Shown here in pieces: positions 26,714-36,088 of a DNA stretch of 52,958 nucleotides (the stretch's first letter is position 1; each line of letters begins with the position of its first letter). Under the pieces are notes generated by a model. The model was not told the origin of the DNA. It saw only the letters and a list, made by a program, of their open reading frames with translations, and searched no databases. The position numbers and the translations under genes are program-made. The DNA comes from Pseudomonadota bacterium (lineage in GTDB: Bacteria; Pseudomonadota; Gammaproteobacteria; Burkholderiales; Burkholderiaceae_C), in assembly GCA_021841865.1 (NCBI GenBank), contig JAKCDM010000009.1, positions 1-52,958 on the forward strand, written 5' to 3'.

Positions 26714-27613
26714 GTCGACCCCGACCCCGCGGTGGCGCGCCAGTTCCATCAGCAGCTGCGACGCATGGCGCATCAGCGGCGTGCTCGGCTTGGTCGCCGA
26801 GATGGCCAGGAACAGCCGGCTGTACAGACGCGGCCGGGTCAGCGCGCGCACGCCGAAGGCCTCGCTGTGGCCGCTGGCCAGCACCGCGCCGCGGGTCAGG
26901 ATGGCATGGCCGTGGCCGCTGCGCACGAGGTCGAGCATCGACGGCACCCCGGAGACCTCCCAGGCGATCTGCAGCTTGATGCGCGAAAGCGCGGCCTGGT
27001 TCTCGATCACCCGGCGAATGGCATGGGTTCTTTCGGGAATCACCAGCGGGAAAGCCCCCAATCGCAGGAATTCCAGCTCACCGTCGCGCTGCTCCGGCTC
27101 GGCCGGGCTGACCAGGCACAGTTCTTCCTCGAACACCGGCTGCACCTCGATGGCCTCCTGGCTTTGCGGGTTCAGCACGAGCCCGATGTCCACGCGCCCT
27201 GTTGCGATCCACTCGGTGATGTGCGCGGACAGCCCCTCGACGATCGCCAGCCTGGCCTTCGGCAGGTGCAGCTCGAACCCCTGCACCAGCGGCAGGGTCA
27301 GCACCCGCCCCATGCTCGGCGGCAACCCGATGACGATGCGACCGGTCGGCTCGTCGCGCCCGGCCTCCAGGTCCTCGCGCGCCTGCGTCACCAGTTGCAG
27401 GATGCCCACCGCATGCTCGAACAGGCGCTTGCCGGACTCGGTCAGCACGACCCCGCGCCCGGTGCGCTGCAGCAGCACCGCGTGCAGGTCGGTCTCGAGC
27501 AGGCGCACCTGGCGGCTCAGCGCCGGCTGCGCGATGTCCAGCAGCACCGCCGCCTTGCTGAAACTTCCGACCTCCGCCACGCGCACGAAGTATTCGAGTT
27601 GCTTGAGGTTCAT
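26699..27613 (-). CDS. LysR-family regulator, probable activator of the lig operon
   Basis: 304 residues. The N-terminal winged helix-turn-helix is MNLKQLEYFVRVAEVGSFSKAAVLLDIAQPALSRQVRLLE (HTH about residues 15-40). A LysR substrate-binding domain covers about 90-295. The ATG at 27613 gives the canonical MNLKQLEYF start; a 9-residue longer version is possible. It is read in the same direction as the lig operon and ends 218 bases before ligJ, with its stop inside the 29-base repeat. By position it should be the LigR/PmdR-like activator that responds to protocatechuate or its ring-cleavage products. Confidence 0.85.
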   Translation of the reverse strand: MNLKQLEYFVRVAEVGSFSKAAVLLDIAQPALSRQVRLLETDLHAVLLQRTGRGVVLTESGKRLFEHAVGILQLVTQAREDLEAGRDEPTGRIVIGLPPSMGRVLTLPLVQGFELHLPKARLAIVEGLSAHITEWIATGRVDIGLVLNPQSQEAIEVQPVFEEELCLVSPAEPEQRDGELEFLRLGAFPLVIPERTHAIRRVIENQAALSRIKLQIAWEVSGVPSMLDLVRSGHGHAILTRGAVLASGHSEAFGVRALTRPRLYSRLFLAISATKPSTPLMRHASQLLMELARHRGVGVDHINS

Positions 27614-27665
27614 CCGGCTATTGGAGCACGCGCCGCCCACGCGGGCGCGGCGCGCCGCCGCGCGT

Positions 27666-28430
27666 TCAGCGCGGCGCCATGCGCAAGGCCCCGTCGAGGC
27701 GGATGGTCTCGCCGTTCAGGTAGGTGTTGCGCACCACGTGCGCCGCGAGTTCGGCGATCTCCTGCGGGCGCCCCAGGCGTTTCGGGAACGGCACCGAGGC
27801 GCCCAGCGAATCCTGCACCTCCTGCGGCAGCGCGGCCATCATCGGCGTGTCGAACAGGCCCGGCGCGACGGTGACGATGCGGATCGCGTGCGACGCCAGG
27901 TCGCGCGCCAGCGGCAGGGTCATCGCCGCCACCCCGCCCTTCGACGCCGAATACGCGGCCTGCCCGATCTGCCCGTCGAAGGCGGCCACCGAAGCGGTCA
28001 TCAGCATCACCCCGCGCTCGCCCTCGGGCAGCACGGGCAAGGCCGCCATGCGCGCGGCGCACAGCCGCACCACGTTGTACGAGCCGATCAGGTTGACCCG
28101 CACCGTGCGCTCGAAGTCCTCCAGCGGCGCCGCCGCGCCGTCGCGCCCGACCACGCGGCGGGCGCCGCCGACGCCGGCCATATGCATGACGATGCGCGGC
28201 GCGCCATGGGCCTGCGTCGCGCGCTCGACGGCCGCCTGCACGGCCGTCGCATCGGCGACGTCGGCCGTCAGCGCGAGGCCCCCGATGGCGGACGCCACCT
28301 GCTGCGCGCGCTCGGCGTTGAGGTCCAGCACCGCCACCTTCGCGCCCTGGCGCGCGAGTTCGCGCGCCACCGCCTCGCCGAGCCCGGAGCCGCCGCCGGT
28401 GACCAGTGCGCTGTGTCCTTGGATGTCCAT
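27666..28430 (-). CDS. SDR-family 3-hydroxyacyl-CoA dehydrogenase-like protein
   Basis: 254 residues, the length of type II (HSD17B10-like) 3-hydroxyacyl-CoA dehydrogenases. Cofactor motif TGGGSGLGEAVAREL is at residues 12-26, the structural NAG-like motif is MAGVGG near 96, and the catalytic Ser-Tyr-Lys is in MTASVAAFDGQIGQAAYSASKGG. NAD rather than NADP is suggested by VLDLNAE after the second strand. It would oxidise a 3-hydroxyacyl-CoA to the 3-keto form. This is the step needed between the crotonase at 5662 and the amidohydrolase at 6646 if hydroxycinnamates are shortened by a CouMNO-type route. It lies 52 bases upstream of the LysR gene. Confidence 0.85.
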   Translation of the reverse strand: MDIQGHSALVTGGGSGLGEAVARELARQGAKVAVLDLNAERAQQVASAIGGLALTADVADATAVQAAVERATQAHGAPRIVMHMAGVGGARRVVGRDGAAAPLEDFERTVRVNLIGSYNVVRLCAARMAALPVLPEGERGVMLMTASVAAFDGQIGQAAYSASKGGVAAMTLPLARDLASHAIRIVTVAPGLFDTPMMAALPQEVQDSLGASVPFPKRLGRPQEIAELAAHVVRNTYLNGETIRLDGALRMAPR

Positions 28431-28541
28431 GTCGTGTTTCCGATCGCTGAGCTGAATGGGTCGCGCGCCGCCGCGGCGGCGCGAAACCGCCATTTCACGT
28501 CGTCGCGGCCCGGCTGTCCAGCCATGGCCCCCGGCGAGGCT

Positions 28542-29906
28542 TCACACGGCCACCGCCTCCACCCGCGCGCCCAGCTCGTGCTCGACCCGCGCCGCGACCT
28601 CGCGCAAGGCCTCCATGCAGGACGCATCGAGTGCGCCGCCGACCAGGCGCTGCATCATGTCCAGGGTCTGCGAGACCGGCACCGCGGCGCGGTACGGGCG
28701 GTCCGCGGAGATCGCGTCGAAAATGTCGGCGGTGGTGATGATGCGGGTCTCCAGCTCGATCTGCGGCGCGCGCAGGCCGCGCGGGTAGCCGGTGCCGTCG
28801 AGGCGCTCGTGGTGCGCGCCGGCGATGCGCGCGAGTTCGGCGAAGGGCTCGATGCCGGCCAGGATCTGTTCGGTGTACACGGCGTGCATGCGCACCGCCT
28901 CCCACTCCGCGGCATCGAGCTTGCCCGGCTTGTCGAGCACGGCGTTGCTGACTCCGAGCTTGCCGATGTCGTGCAGCAGGGCCCCCCGGCGCAGCCAGCG
29001 CCGGCGCTGCGCGTCGACTCCCAGCTGCTCGGCGATGAGGTCCGCGTACAGGCCGACGCGCGCGCTGTGGCCGGCGGTGAACGGACTCTTGGCGTCGATG
29101 ATCTGGCCGAAGGCCTCGGCGATCTCGTCGAGGTAGTCGTCGTCCACCGGCACACTGTGCCGAGCCGGCTCGAGCCTGTACACGCGTTGCGCCAGCGCCG
29201 GGTCGCGCAGCCCTTCCCAGAACCCCGGCGTGGCCGCGCGCTCCAGCGCCTGCACCAGTCGCGGGTCGAACCAGCTGCCGCGCCGCAACCTCGCCTCGGC
29301 CAGCGCCGCCGACGGCCCCGACGAGGTGTGGAACACGTCCACCACCTGCGCCAGCAACGCGATGCGTGCCGGCAGTGGAATGTCCTCGGCGGCCAGTCCG
29401 TCGGGCTTGCCGCTGCCGTCCCAGTGCTCGTCGAGGGCGTGGATCGACTCGGCCACGACTTCGCCGAAGCGCATGCGCCGCGCGATGTCGGCGCCGCGCT
29501 GGCAGCGCGTCTGGATCAGCTCGCGCGAGATCTCCTGGCCGCTCTGGAAGATCTCCAGCGTGGCACGGAAGCGCTCCGCCAGGCCCGCGCGAAGTCCGGT
29601 GTGGGTGAGCACGAAGCGCACGACCTGCGGCAGCGAGCCGCCCAGCAGCTTGAAGTCGCGCTTGAATCGCAGGTCGTCGGTGAGGTAGAGCTCGCAGATG
29701 CGCGCGGCGTTGCTGCTGCACCCCAGATCCTTGAGCAGCAGCGTGTAGTAGAGGTTCCAGCAGGTCTGCGGGTCGAGCCGGAGTTCATCGGCCAGCGCCA
29801 TGCCGATGTAGGCGCAGCGCACGCAATGTCCGCGCGGCTGGCCCTCGGTGAGGTCCAGCGCGTGGCTCAGCGCCCCCATCAGTTCGGCCAGTCTCAGTTG
29901 CTGCAT
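28542..29906 (-). CDS. Tandem HD-type c-di-GMP phosphodiesterase (degenerate HD plus HD-GYP)
   Basis: 454 residues with two related halves. The C-terminal HD-GYP domain (about 255-430) is intact: HDIGK at 312-316, HH at 365-366 and GTGYP at 371-375. It should hydrolyse cyclic di-GMP. The N-terminal half (about 10-215) looks like a decayed copy: KDLG at 59-62 in place of HDIG, and HWDGSGKPDGL near 161 in place of the GYP loop. It probably has only a regulatory or dimerisation role. The gene follows the 1442-residue GGDEF-EAL gene on the same strand (106-base gap), so one transcript may encode both. Confidence 0.88.
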   Translation of the reverse strand: MQQLRLAELMGALSHALDLTEGQPRGHCVRCAYIGMALADELRLDPQTCWNLYYTLLLKDLGCSSNAARICELYLTDDLRFKRDFKLLGGSLPQVVRFVLTHTGLRAGLAERFRATLEIFQSGQEISRELIQTRCQRGADIARRMRFGEVVAESIHALDEHWDGSGKPDGLAAEDIPLPARIALLAQVVDVFHTSSGPSAALAEARLRRGSWFDPRLVQALERAATPGFWEGLRDPALAQRVYRLEPARHSVPVDDDYLDEIAEAFGQIIDAKSPFTAGHSARVGLYADLIAEQLGVDAQRRRWLRRGALLHDIGKLGVSNAVLDKPGKLDAAEWEAVRMHAVYTEQILAGIEPFAELARIAGAHHERLDGTGYPRGLRAPQIELETRIITTADIFDAISADRPYRAAVPVSQTLDMMQRLVGGALDASCMEALREVAARVEHELGARVEAVAV

Positions 29907-30012
29907 CGTCCGCTCCCCGCCGCGCCGCGCGCGGCCGATCCATGTCGTCGCGGCACCCCGTGCGTCACGACATACGTCGCGGCGGCGCCATCGGATTCAT
30001 CCGCGGGCGGCG

Positions 30013-33000
30013 TCACGGACGCGCCCGCAGTTCGCGCAGCAGCCACGCGACGAAGGGCTGATCGTTCGACCAGCTCGCCGGATCGAGGTGCAGCTGCTCG
30101 TGCCAGCCCAGCACCTCGGCGGTCGCCCCGCAGTCGCGCAGCCAGCGCGCGACGGGGCAATCCTGCGCGACGCCCACGTGCGCGGCACCACCGTGGGCCA
30201 GCGCCCAGTGCAGCGCAAGCGCCCCCAGCGGTCCGCTGACGCCGCAAGCGTCGGCGACGTCGCGGCGCGCGGCGCACCAGGCCGGGAACTGCGCGGCCGG
30301 CATCGGCCGCGCCAGCGCGAAGCCCTGCGCCAGCGTCGCACCCAGCGCGAACACGGCCTGCACGGTGTCGGTGTCCTGCGCCCCCTCGATGATCACCTGG
30401 CGCCCGAGGTCCCGCCCCAGTTTCAGCAAGGTGCTGACCAGGCTGAAGCTGAGCATCGGGGAGCGGCGCAGGTTCAGCGTCAGGCTCTGGTCGACCTTGA
30501 TGGTGTCGAAGGGCAGCTCGGCCAGGCGCTTGAGGCTGTTGTAGCCGGATCCGAGGTCGTCGATCGCCAGCTTCACGCCCAGGCGCGACAAGGCCTCGAT
30601 GGCGCCCTCCTGCGAGTCGGCCTCGAACTCCTGCGTCTCCAGCAGCTCCAGGGTCAGGCGCTGCGGCTCGATGCCGCTGGACTGCAGCGCCTGCGCAACC
30701 CATTGCGCGCACTGCGGATGCAGCAGCGTGGTCGGCGGCAGGTTGACCGCGACCTGCAGCCGTGGATGCTCAGGCTCCCAGCGTCGCAGCCAGCCCAGCG
30801 CCTGCTCGAGCGCGACGCGCAGCAGGCGGTCGAGCTCGGCATCCCCCAGCAGCGGCAGGAAGCTTGCGGGCGGCACCAGGGTGCCGTCCGGCGCGCGCAG
30901 CCGCGCCAGCGCCTCGACCCTGGGCACGCTGCCGTCGCGCAGGTCGATCACCGGCTGCATGTGCAGTTCCAGGCCGCCGCGAAACAGCGCGGAGCGGTAG
31001 GCCTGCGCCAGTTCCAGCGGCAGCGCGGGCGCCTGCGGAGTGCGCCGGCAGGCGCGCCACAGCTGCGCCGCGCGCTGTTGCAGCGCGCCGGCGAAGCGGC
31101 GCATGCGCAGCGTCCCGAACTGCGCCGGCCAGGCCCCGAACAGCGCCAGCACGAAGGCCGCCCCCTCCTGCTGCGCCGGCACCGGGATCGCCATCACGCT
31201 GCGCACGCCGTAGCCACGCATCAGTGCGTGCCACAGCTGCAGGCGCTCGTCCTCCACGTACTCGCCGGTGCTGTGCACGCGCCCGCTGCGCCACGCGTTG
31301 CCGACGAGCCCGCGTCCGGCGGCGGTGTCGTCGTCCTGCAGCACCTGGAAGCGCTCGGTGCGCAGGTCGGCGCCGATGGCCTGGGCGCGGGTGCCGGCGC
31401 CGGCCTCGACCTGGAAGCGGCCCTGCGAATCCGGGCGCATGACCAGGCACGCCAGCATGCCGTCGAGCCCGGCCACCGCCTCCAGCAGGTGGGCTGCGGC
31501 CTGCGCCCAGGGCGTTCCGGGCGCGGGCATCGGCGCGTCGAACACCGCGAAGTACTCGGCGACCGCCAGCTCGTAGGCCTCGACGCGTGCCTGCAGGTCG
31601 AGCTGCAGGCGCGCATCGGCGATGCGCCCAAGCTCGTCGGCGGTCCGCGACATCAGCGGCGCCGCGCGAAGCCCGGCGGCGATGTCTTCGCGCAAGCGCG
31701 CGGCGCAGCGCGTCAGCATCGCCGCCGGCAGCCCCATCAAGGCATGTGCCCGCCCGCGCTCGCCGCCGCGGGGCGGGATCTGCGCGATGTCGATGTCCGG
31801 GCCCAGCAGCCACTGCAGATGGCGCGCCTCGGTCTCGGCCATGTCGCGAAGCGCGGCAGCCGCGACCGACTCGTCGGGCCCGGCGGAGTCGGCGCGCAGG
31901 CGGCGTTCGCAAGCCGCCGCGTCGAGCTGCGCCTGCAGCGCGCCGCCCTGCAGCAATTCCCCCGCGCGCGCGTCGAAGGCATCGAGCCCCGCGGACGCCT
32001 CGGCCGGGCCGAGGCAGGCTCCGATCTGCCACCACGAACTGCGCGAGTGCTTGTGCGACTTCAATTCGTACAACGCCGCGTCGGCCTGCCGCAGCAGGGT
32101 TTCGCCGTCCATTCCGTGACGCGGCATCAGCGCCAGACCCAGGCTCATGCCCACGCGCGCGCGCTGACCGCGAGGCAGTTCGAAGTCCTGCTCGACCGCG
32201 GTGTGCAGGCGCTGCAGCACCCATTCGATCTGCGAGGCGCAGGCCTGCTCGTCGAGATCGTCGAGCACCAGCACGAACTCGTCGCCCCCGAAGCGGGCCA
32301 GGAAATCGGCGTCGCGCATCAGCGCGCGCAGGCGCCCTCCGAACTCGCGCAGCAGCGCATCCCCGGCGTCGTGCCCGTGCGCGTCGTTGACCGGCTTGAA
32401 GTCGTCGAGGTCGAGCATGCCCACCGCGACCAGGCCGCCGTCGCGCCTGCGGCGCCCCAGCACCTGCGGCAGGTGCTGCTCCAGCGCGCGCCGGTTCGGG
32501 AGCCCCGTCAGCGCGTCGTGGCTTGCCTGGAAGGCGATGGTGTCGCGCGCCTGGTGCAGCTCGGTGACGTCGATCACGCTCCACAGCACGCCGGGCTCGC
32601 CGTCGGGAAGTTCGATCGGAACCCCGCTGACCCGGCACATGCGCGGCGAGCCGTCGCGGTGGCGAAAGCGCAGCTCCTGCGCCGCGGCCAGCATGCCGCC
32701 GGCGGCGCGCCGCAGCATCGGCGTGAACTCGCGCGCCTCCTGCTCGCCGCCCAGCAGGCAGGCCAGCGGCCTGCCCAGCAGCTGCTCGCGGCGCTGGCCG
32801 AGCAGTTCGCACAGCGCCGGGTTGACGTCGCGGATGCCTGCGCCGTCGTCGATCGTGAACAGCCCCGCCGCATTGCGGTCCATCAGGCGCCGCTGATAGG
32901 CCAGCGCACGCTCGAGCTGGCGCTGCAGCTGCGCGCGCTCGCCGATGTCCAGCAGGGTCCACACGACGGTGCGCCCGCCGGGCTGGTCGACCACGCCCCC

Positions 33001-34341
33001 CGAAACGTCGCACGACACCAGGCTGCCGTCGCGGCGCCGCAGTCGCAGGTTGTGCCCGTGCAGCGGGTGTTCGCGCAGCGCCTCGTCCAGCTCCTGCCAA
33101 TGCGCATATTCGGACTCGTCGGCCGCGAGGTCGCGTGGCGGCAGGGCCAGCAGCTGCGAGGCGTCGTCGAAGCCCAGCATGCGCACCGAACGCGGGTTGA
33201 CGCGCACCAGGCGGCCGTCACGCACGGCGACGATGGCCGCCTGCGAATGGTCCAGCAGCAGGTCGCGCATCGCCGAGGATTCGCGCTCGCGCTGCGCCAG
33301 GTCGATGCGGTCGAGCCCGCGCGACAAGTGCTGCGCGAGTTCCTCCAGCAGTTCGCGCAGGTCCTCGTCGTAGGCCGCGACCTGCGCGTCCAGGATGGTC
33401 ATCACCGCCCACACCTGCCCGGCGCGCCGGATCGGCAGGGTCGCGCCGGCGCGCAGCCCGAAGCGTCCGGCGGCCTCGTGCCAGGGATTGAGCTCCGGGG
33501 TGCCGAGGAAGTCGTCGGTGTAGAAGGCGCGGCCCTCGCGCCAGGCGCGCCCGGCGAAACCCCGCCCCTGCGGCTCGTGCTCGTGGGTGGAGATGACGAT
33601 CTGGCCCAGGTAGTCGGTGCGCCCGGCGCTGGCGAGGAAGCGGAAACGTCCGTCGACGTCCGGGCGCGCCACGTACACCAGGCCGACGCCGGCATGCCGC
33701 AGCGCCAGATCGCAGGCCTGCTGCAACAGCTGCCGCTCGTCGTCGGCATGCGCCACGGCCTGGCTGACCCCGGCCAGCAGCGCGCGATACGCCGCCAGCC
33801 GATGCAGCCGCTGCTGCGCGCGCTGCAGGCGCAGCGCCGCCCGGCGGGCCTCGATCGCGTGCACCGCGCTGCGTCCCAGGCGGGCCAGCGCCTCGCGCTG
33901 GGCAGGGTCGAGACGCCTGGGAACCCGGTCGAGCACGCACAGCGTGCCCAGCGCATGCCCTTCGGCGGTGCGCAACGCGACCCCCGCGTAAAAGCGCAAT
34001 CCGGGCGCGCCGACCACCAGCGGATTGCCGGCGAAGCGCGGGTCGGCGCGTGCGTCGGGGACTTCCATCAAGCCGTCTTCGAGGATGGCGTGGGCGCAGA
34101 ACGACCAGTCGCGCGGGGTCTGCTGCATCTGCAGGCCCCGTCGGCTCTTGAACCACTGCCGGTCGGCATCGACCAGCGACACCAGCGCCACCGGCGCGCC
34201 GACGATCTGCGCGGCCAGCGCGGTGAGGTCGTCGAACACCGGCTCGGGGTCGGTGTCGAGGATTTCCAGGTCGCGCAGCGCGCGCAGGCGCGTCGCCTCG
34301 TCGGTGGGCAGCGGGGCTGGCTGGAACTCGGTACTTGGCAT
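30013..34341 (-). CDS. Multidomain GAF-GAF-PAS-PAS-GGDEF-globin-GAF-EAL c-di-GMP enzyme
   Basis: 1442 residues from ATG 34341. Domain order by inspection: GAF about 20-165, GAF about 195-345, PAS about 355-470, PAS about 485-600, GGDEF about 605-770 with an intact FGGDEF at 684-689, a globin-sensor-like helical segment about 800-930 with GRAHALMGL (His866), GAF about 945-1095, and EAL about 1110-1360 with EAL at 1143-1145, NLPP, ELLE, DDLGSGYNS and KVDQS. The EAL loop usually ending EGVE reads EGAQD. Both cyclase and phosphodiesterase sites look usable. No membrane segment is seen, so it is cytosolic. The last three domains repeat the architecture of the two EAL proteins at 37764 and 44859. 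Confidence 0.9.
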   Translation of the reverse strand: MPSTEFQPAPLPTDEATRLRALRDLEILDTDPEPVFDDLTALAAQIVGAPVALVSLVDADRQWFKSRRGLQMQQTPRDWSFCAHAILEDGLMEVPDARADPRFAGNPLVVGAPGLRFYAGVALRTAEGHALGTLCVLDRVPRRLDPAQREALARLGRSAVHAIEARRAALRLQRAQQRLHRLAAYRALLAGVSQAVAHADDERQLLQQACDLALRHAGVGLVYVARPDVDGRFRFLASAGRTDYLGQIVISTHEHEPQGRGFAGRAWREGRAFYTDDFLGTPELNPWHEAAGRFGLRAGATLPIRRAGQVWAVMTILDAQVAAYDEDLRELLEELAQHLSRGLDRIDLAQRERESSAMRDLLLDHSQAAIVAVRDGRLVRVNPRSVRMLGFDDASQLLALPPRDLAADESEYAHWQELDEALREHPLHGHNLRLRRRDGSLVSCDVSGGVVDQPGGRTVVWTLLDIGERAQLQRQLERALAYQRRLMDRNAAGLFTIDDGAGIRDVNPALCELLGQRREQLLGRPLACLLGGEQEAREFTPMLRRAAGGMLAAAQELRFRHRDGSPRMCRVSGVPIELPDGEPGVLWSVIDVTELHQARDTIAFQASHDALTGLPNRRALEQHLPQVLGRRRRDGGLVAVGMLDLDDFKPVNDAHGHDAGDALLREFGGRLRALMRDADFLARFGGDEFVLVLDDLDEQACASQIEWVLQRLHTAVEQDFELPRGQRARVGMSLGLALMPRHGMDGETLLRQADAALYELKSHKHSRSSWWQIGACLGPAEASAGLDAFDARAGELLQGGALQAQLDAAACERRLRADSAGPDESVAAAALRDMAETEARHLQWLLGPDIDIAQIPPRGGERGRAHALMGLPAAMLTRCAARLREDIAAGLRAAPLMSRTADELGRIADARLQLDLQARVEAYELAVAEYFAVFDAPMPAPGTPWAQAAAHLLEAVAGLDGMLACLVMRPDSQGRFQVEAGAGTRAQAIGADLRTERFQVLQDDDTAAGRGLVGNAWRSGRVHSTGEYVEDERLQLWHALMRGYGVRSVMAIPVPAQQEGAAFVLALFGAWPAQFGTLRMRRFAGALQQRAAQLWRACRRTPQAPALPLELAQAYRSALFRGGLELHMQPVIDLRDGSVPRVEALARLRAPDGTLVPPASFLPLLGDAELDRLLRVALEQALGWLRRWEPEHPRLQVAVNLPPTTLLHPQCAQWVAQALQSSGIEPQRLTLELLETQEFEADSQEGAIEALSRLGVKLAIDDLGSGYNSLKRLAELPFDTIKVDQSLTLNLRRSPMLSFSLVSTLLKLGRDLGRQVIIEGAQDTDTVQAVFALGATLAQGFALARPMPAAQFPAWCAARRDVADACGVSGPLGALALHWALAHGGAAHVGVAQDCPVARWLRDCGATAEVLGWHEQLHLDPASWSNDQPFVAWLLRELRARP

Positions 34342-34654
34342 GGACGAAATCGTGCGCAATCCAGGCCCCTGCCGCAATCGGCGGGACACTTCGCTCCGGC
34401 ACCCCTGCACCGAAACGCCTTTGTCGTCGAAAACACCCCCACAAGCCAATTCTCGCACGTCAACGAAGCCGAATGTGAGCGTGCGCTGCAGCACGGCGCA
34501 AGCGGACACCTACGGGAAGACCCTAGCAATAAATGCGACACAATCCATCCGTACCTTGCGGGCATTTTTCGCACCCGGGCGGCAAGCCCGGCCCATTTGC
34601 CCAAGCCCGGCCCGCCCCATCCGCAGGCCGTCGCCAGCGAAGGAGGATCCCGCG
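34342..34654. promoter_or_regulatory. Divergent promoter region between the 1442-residue gene and a small gene
   Basis: This 313-base gap has no credible gene on either strand. It holds a 12-base direct repeat CAAGCCCGGCCC (34583-34594 and 34602-34613), an AT-rich stretch near 34520-34560 suited to promoters, and AGGAGG at 34641-34646 serving the gene at 34655. Confidence 0.5.
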
Positions 34655-34993
34655 ATGACCACCAGCCCGTACGCCTTCCAGACCTACACCGATCTGCTCG
34701 GAGAGCTCGAACACGCGCGCCGCGTGCTGGCGCAGGCGCGCATCGGCTGCCCCGCGCCGGCCGCCGCGGCGCAACGCGCGATCGAGGCCATCGACGCCGT
34801 CGAGGCCTCGTGGAGCAGCTTCGGCCGCCAGCACCTGCGCTCGGCGCGCGGGGCGCTGATCCAGATGCGCCAGGGGGTGCTGCCCCCCACCCCGGCCTGC
34901 ATCGACGCCGTGCGCGAGCTGTCGGTGCTGCTGCAGGCGCACCGCCACGCGGAACACGCGCCGTCGTGCAGCCGGCACTACGCCTGGCAATGA
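34655..34993 (+). CDS. Small hypothetical protein
   Basis: 112 residues. The ATG at 34655 has a strong AGGAGG 8 bases upstream, which sets the start. The protein is mostly helical (LLGELEHARRVLAQARI, AAAAQRAIEAIDAVEASWSSFGRQHLRSARGALIQMRQ) with no signal peptide or membrane segment. It is divergent from the large GGDEF-EAL gene, so both may respond to a shared control region. I do not recognise a family. Confidence 0.65.
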   Translation: MTTSPYAFQTYTDLLGELEHARRVLAQARIGCPAPAAAAQRAIEAIDAVEASWSSFGRQHLRSARGALIQMRQGVLPPTPACIDAVRELSVLLQAHRHAEHAPSCSRHYAWQ

Positions 34994-35161
34994 GACTGCG
35001 CGTGGCGACACGAGGCGTTCGCGCAAGCGCGATGTCGTGGTGAAATCCTCGTGTGCCGGCCGTTTGCAGGTCGGCACACGAGCAGGAACCCATCCGATCC
35101 ACCATGTCCCTACGGCCGGGCGGGGGCAAGCGTCGCCCCTCCGGTTCCTTCCCTGCGCCTC

Positions 35162-35827
35162 ATGCCTCTCGCCCCGCACCGCGCATCGCGTCGCCGTCGA
35201 TCCAGTTCGCCCCCTACCGTCTCCTTCGCCACGTTCGCCGCGACTCGCCGCACGCGCGCCGCGCGCCTGCTCGCAGCCGGTCTGCTGGTGGCCGGCGCCT
35301 GCACGACCTCGAGCCGGGCCGGTGTGCTCCGCGACAGCGAGAGCTGGCTGGCCGGAGTCGGCCATCACCTGCAGACCATCTATGACCAGGGGCAGCCGGA
35401 CATCTTCCTCACCGGCTACACCTGGCACGATCCCCACACCTACAGCGCAGCGAAACTGGCCACGCTGAACAGCCACGCCTGGGGCTTCGGCTACGGCAAG
35501 CATCTGGTCGATGCCGACGGCAACGACGAGATGATCTACGCGATGATGTTCTCGGACTCGCACCGCAACGCGGAGCCGGTGGTGGGCTATGCGAAGCAGT
35601 GGGACTGGCACCCCGACCACGGTCCGCTGGTCCTGGGAGCGGGCTACACCGCCGGCGTGACCTCGCGAGCCGACATCTTCAACAACATCCCCTTCCCGCT
35701 CGTGCTGCCGCTGGTGTCGGTGGGCATCGGCCGCGTGCGCCTCTACGGCACCTTCATCCCGCGCGTCACGAGCAAGCTCAACAACGGCAACGTGGCCTTC
35801 TTTTTCGCGCGCATCGCGTTTCGCTGA
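35162..35827 (+). CDS. pagP: PagP-type lipid A palmitoyltransferase
   Basis: 221 residues from ATG 35162, with a long basic N-terminus before a hydrophobic signal core (RLLAAGLLVAGAC, about residues 35-47). The mature domain of about 165 residues matches PagP: FLTGYTWHDPHTY carries the catalytic-type His, MFSDSHRNAEPVVGYAKQWDW carries the Asp-Ser pair, and a C-terminal barrel ends IAFR. PagP moves a palmitate from phospholipid to lipid A in the outer membrane and is usually induced by envelope stress. The true start could be further in, because the first 30 residues are unusual for a signal peptide. Flanking c-di-GMP genes suggest co-regulation. Confidence 0.85.
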   Translation: MPLAPHRASRRRRSSSPPTVSFATFAATRRTRAARLLAAGLLVAGACTTSSRAGVLRDSESWLAGVGHHLQTIYDQGQPDIFLTGYTWHDPHTYSAAKLATLNSHAWGFGYGKHLVDADGNDEMIYAMMFSDSHRNAEPVVGYAKQWDWHPDHGPLVLGAGYTAGVTSRADIFNNIPFPLVLPLVSVGIGRVRLYGTFIPRVTSKLNNGNVAFFFARIAFR

Positions 35828-36088
35828 ACACGTCGACGCGGGGCTGCAGCACCGCACGAAACGCCGCGTGCCGCTGCGCGGCATGCGCCTGACTGCCCGC
35901 GCCAGACTGTGCGATGTTTCACGGCGGCTGCCGCCGGCTGCGCATACACTGCTCCCGAAACGAACGCGCCGCGTCCCGTCCGCCGGGATGCCCGGCGACG
36001 ACAAGGACCATTCGGGGGTCGACATGCACGCGCCCGTGCGATGGACAGACGGGGTGCCCGCGACGCGCGCGGGCAGGAGGCTCGGCCG

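Noticed and set aside
25308-30239. An open frame of about 1640 codons on the plus strand
   Set aside because: Antisense to ligK, ligJ, LysR, SDR and HD-GYP genes; low-complexity Arg/His/Gln-rich sequence without motifs.
29848-35043. An open frame of about 1700 codons on the plus strand
   Set aside because: It runs antisense to the GGDEF-EAL and HD-GYP genes, has a composition typical of antisense reading of high-GC genes, and shows no domain. The minus-strand genes have clear motifs.
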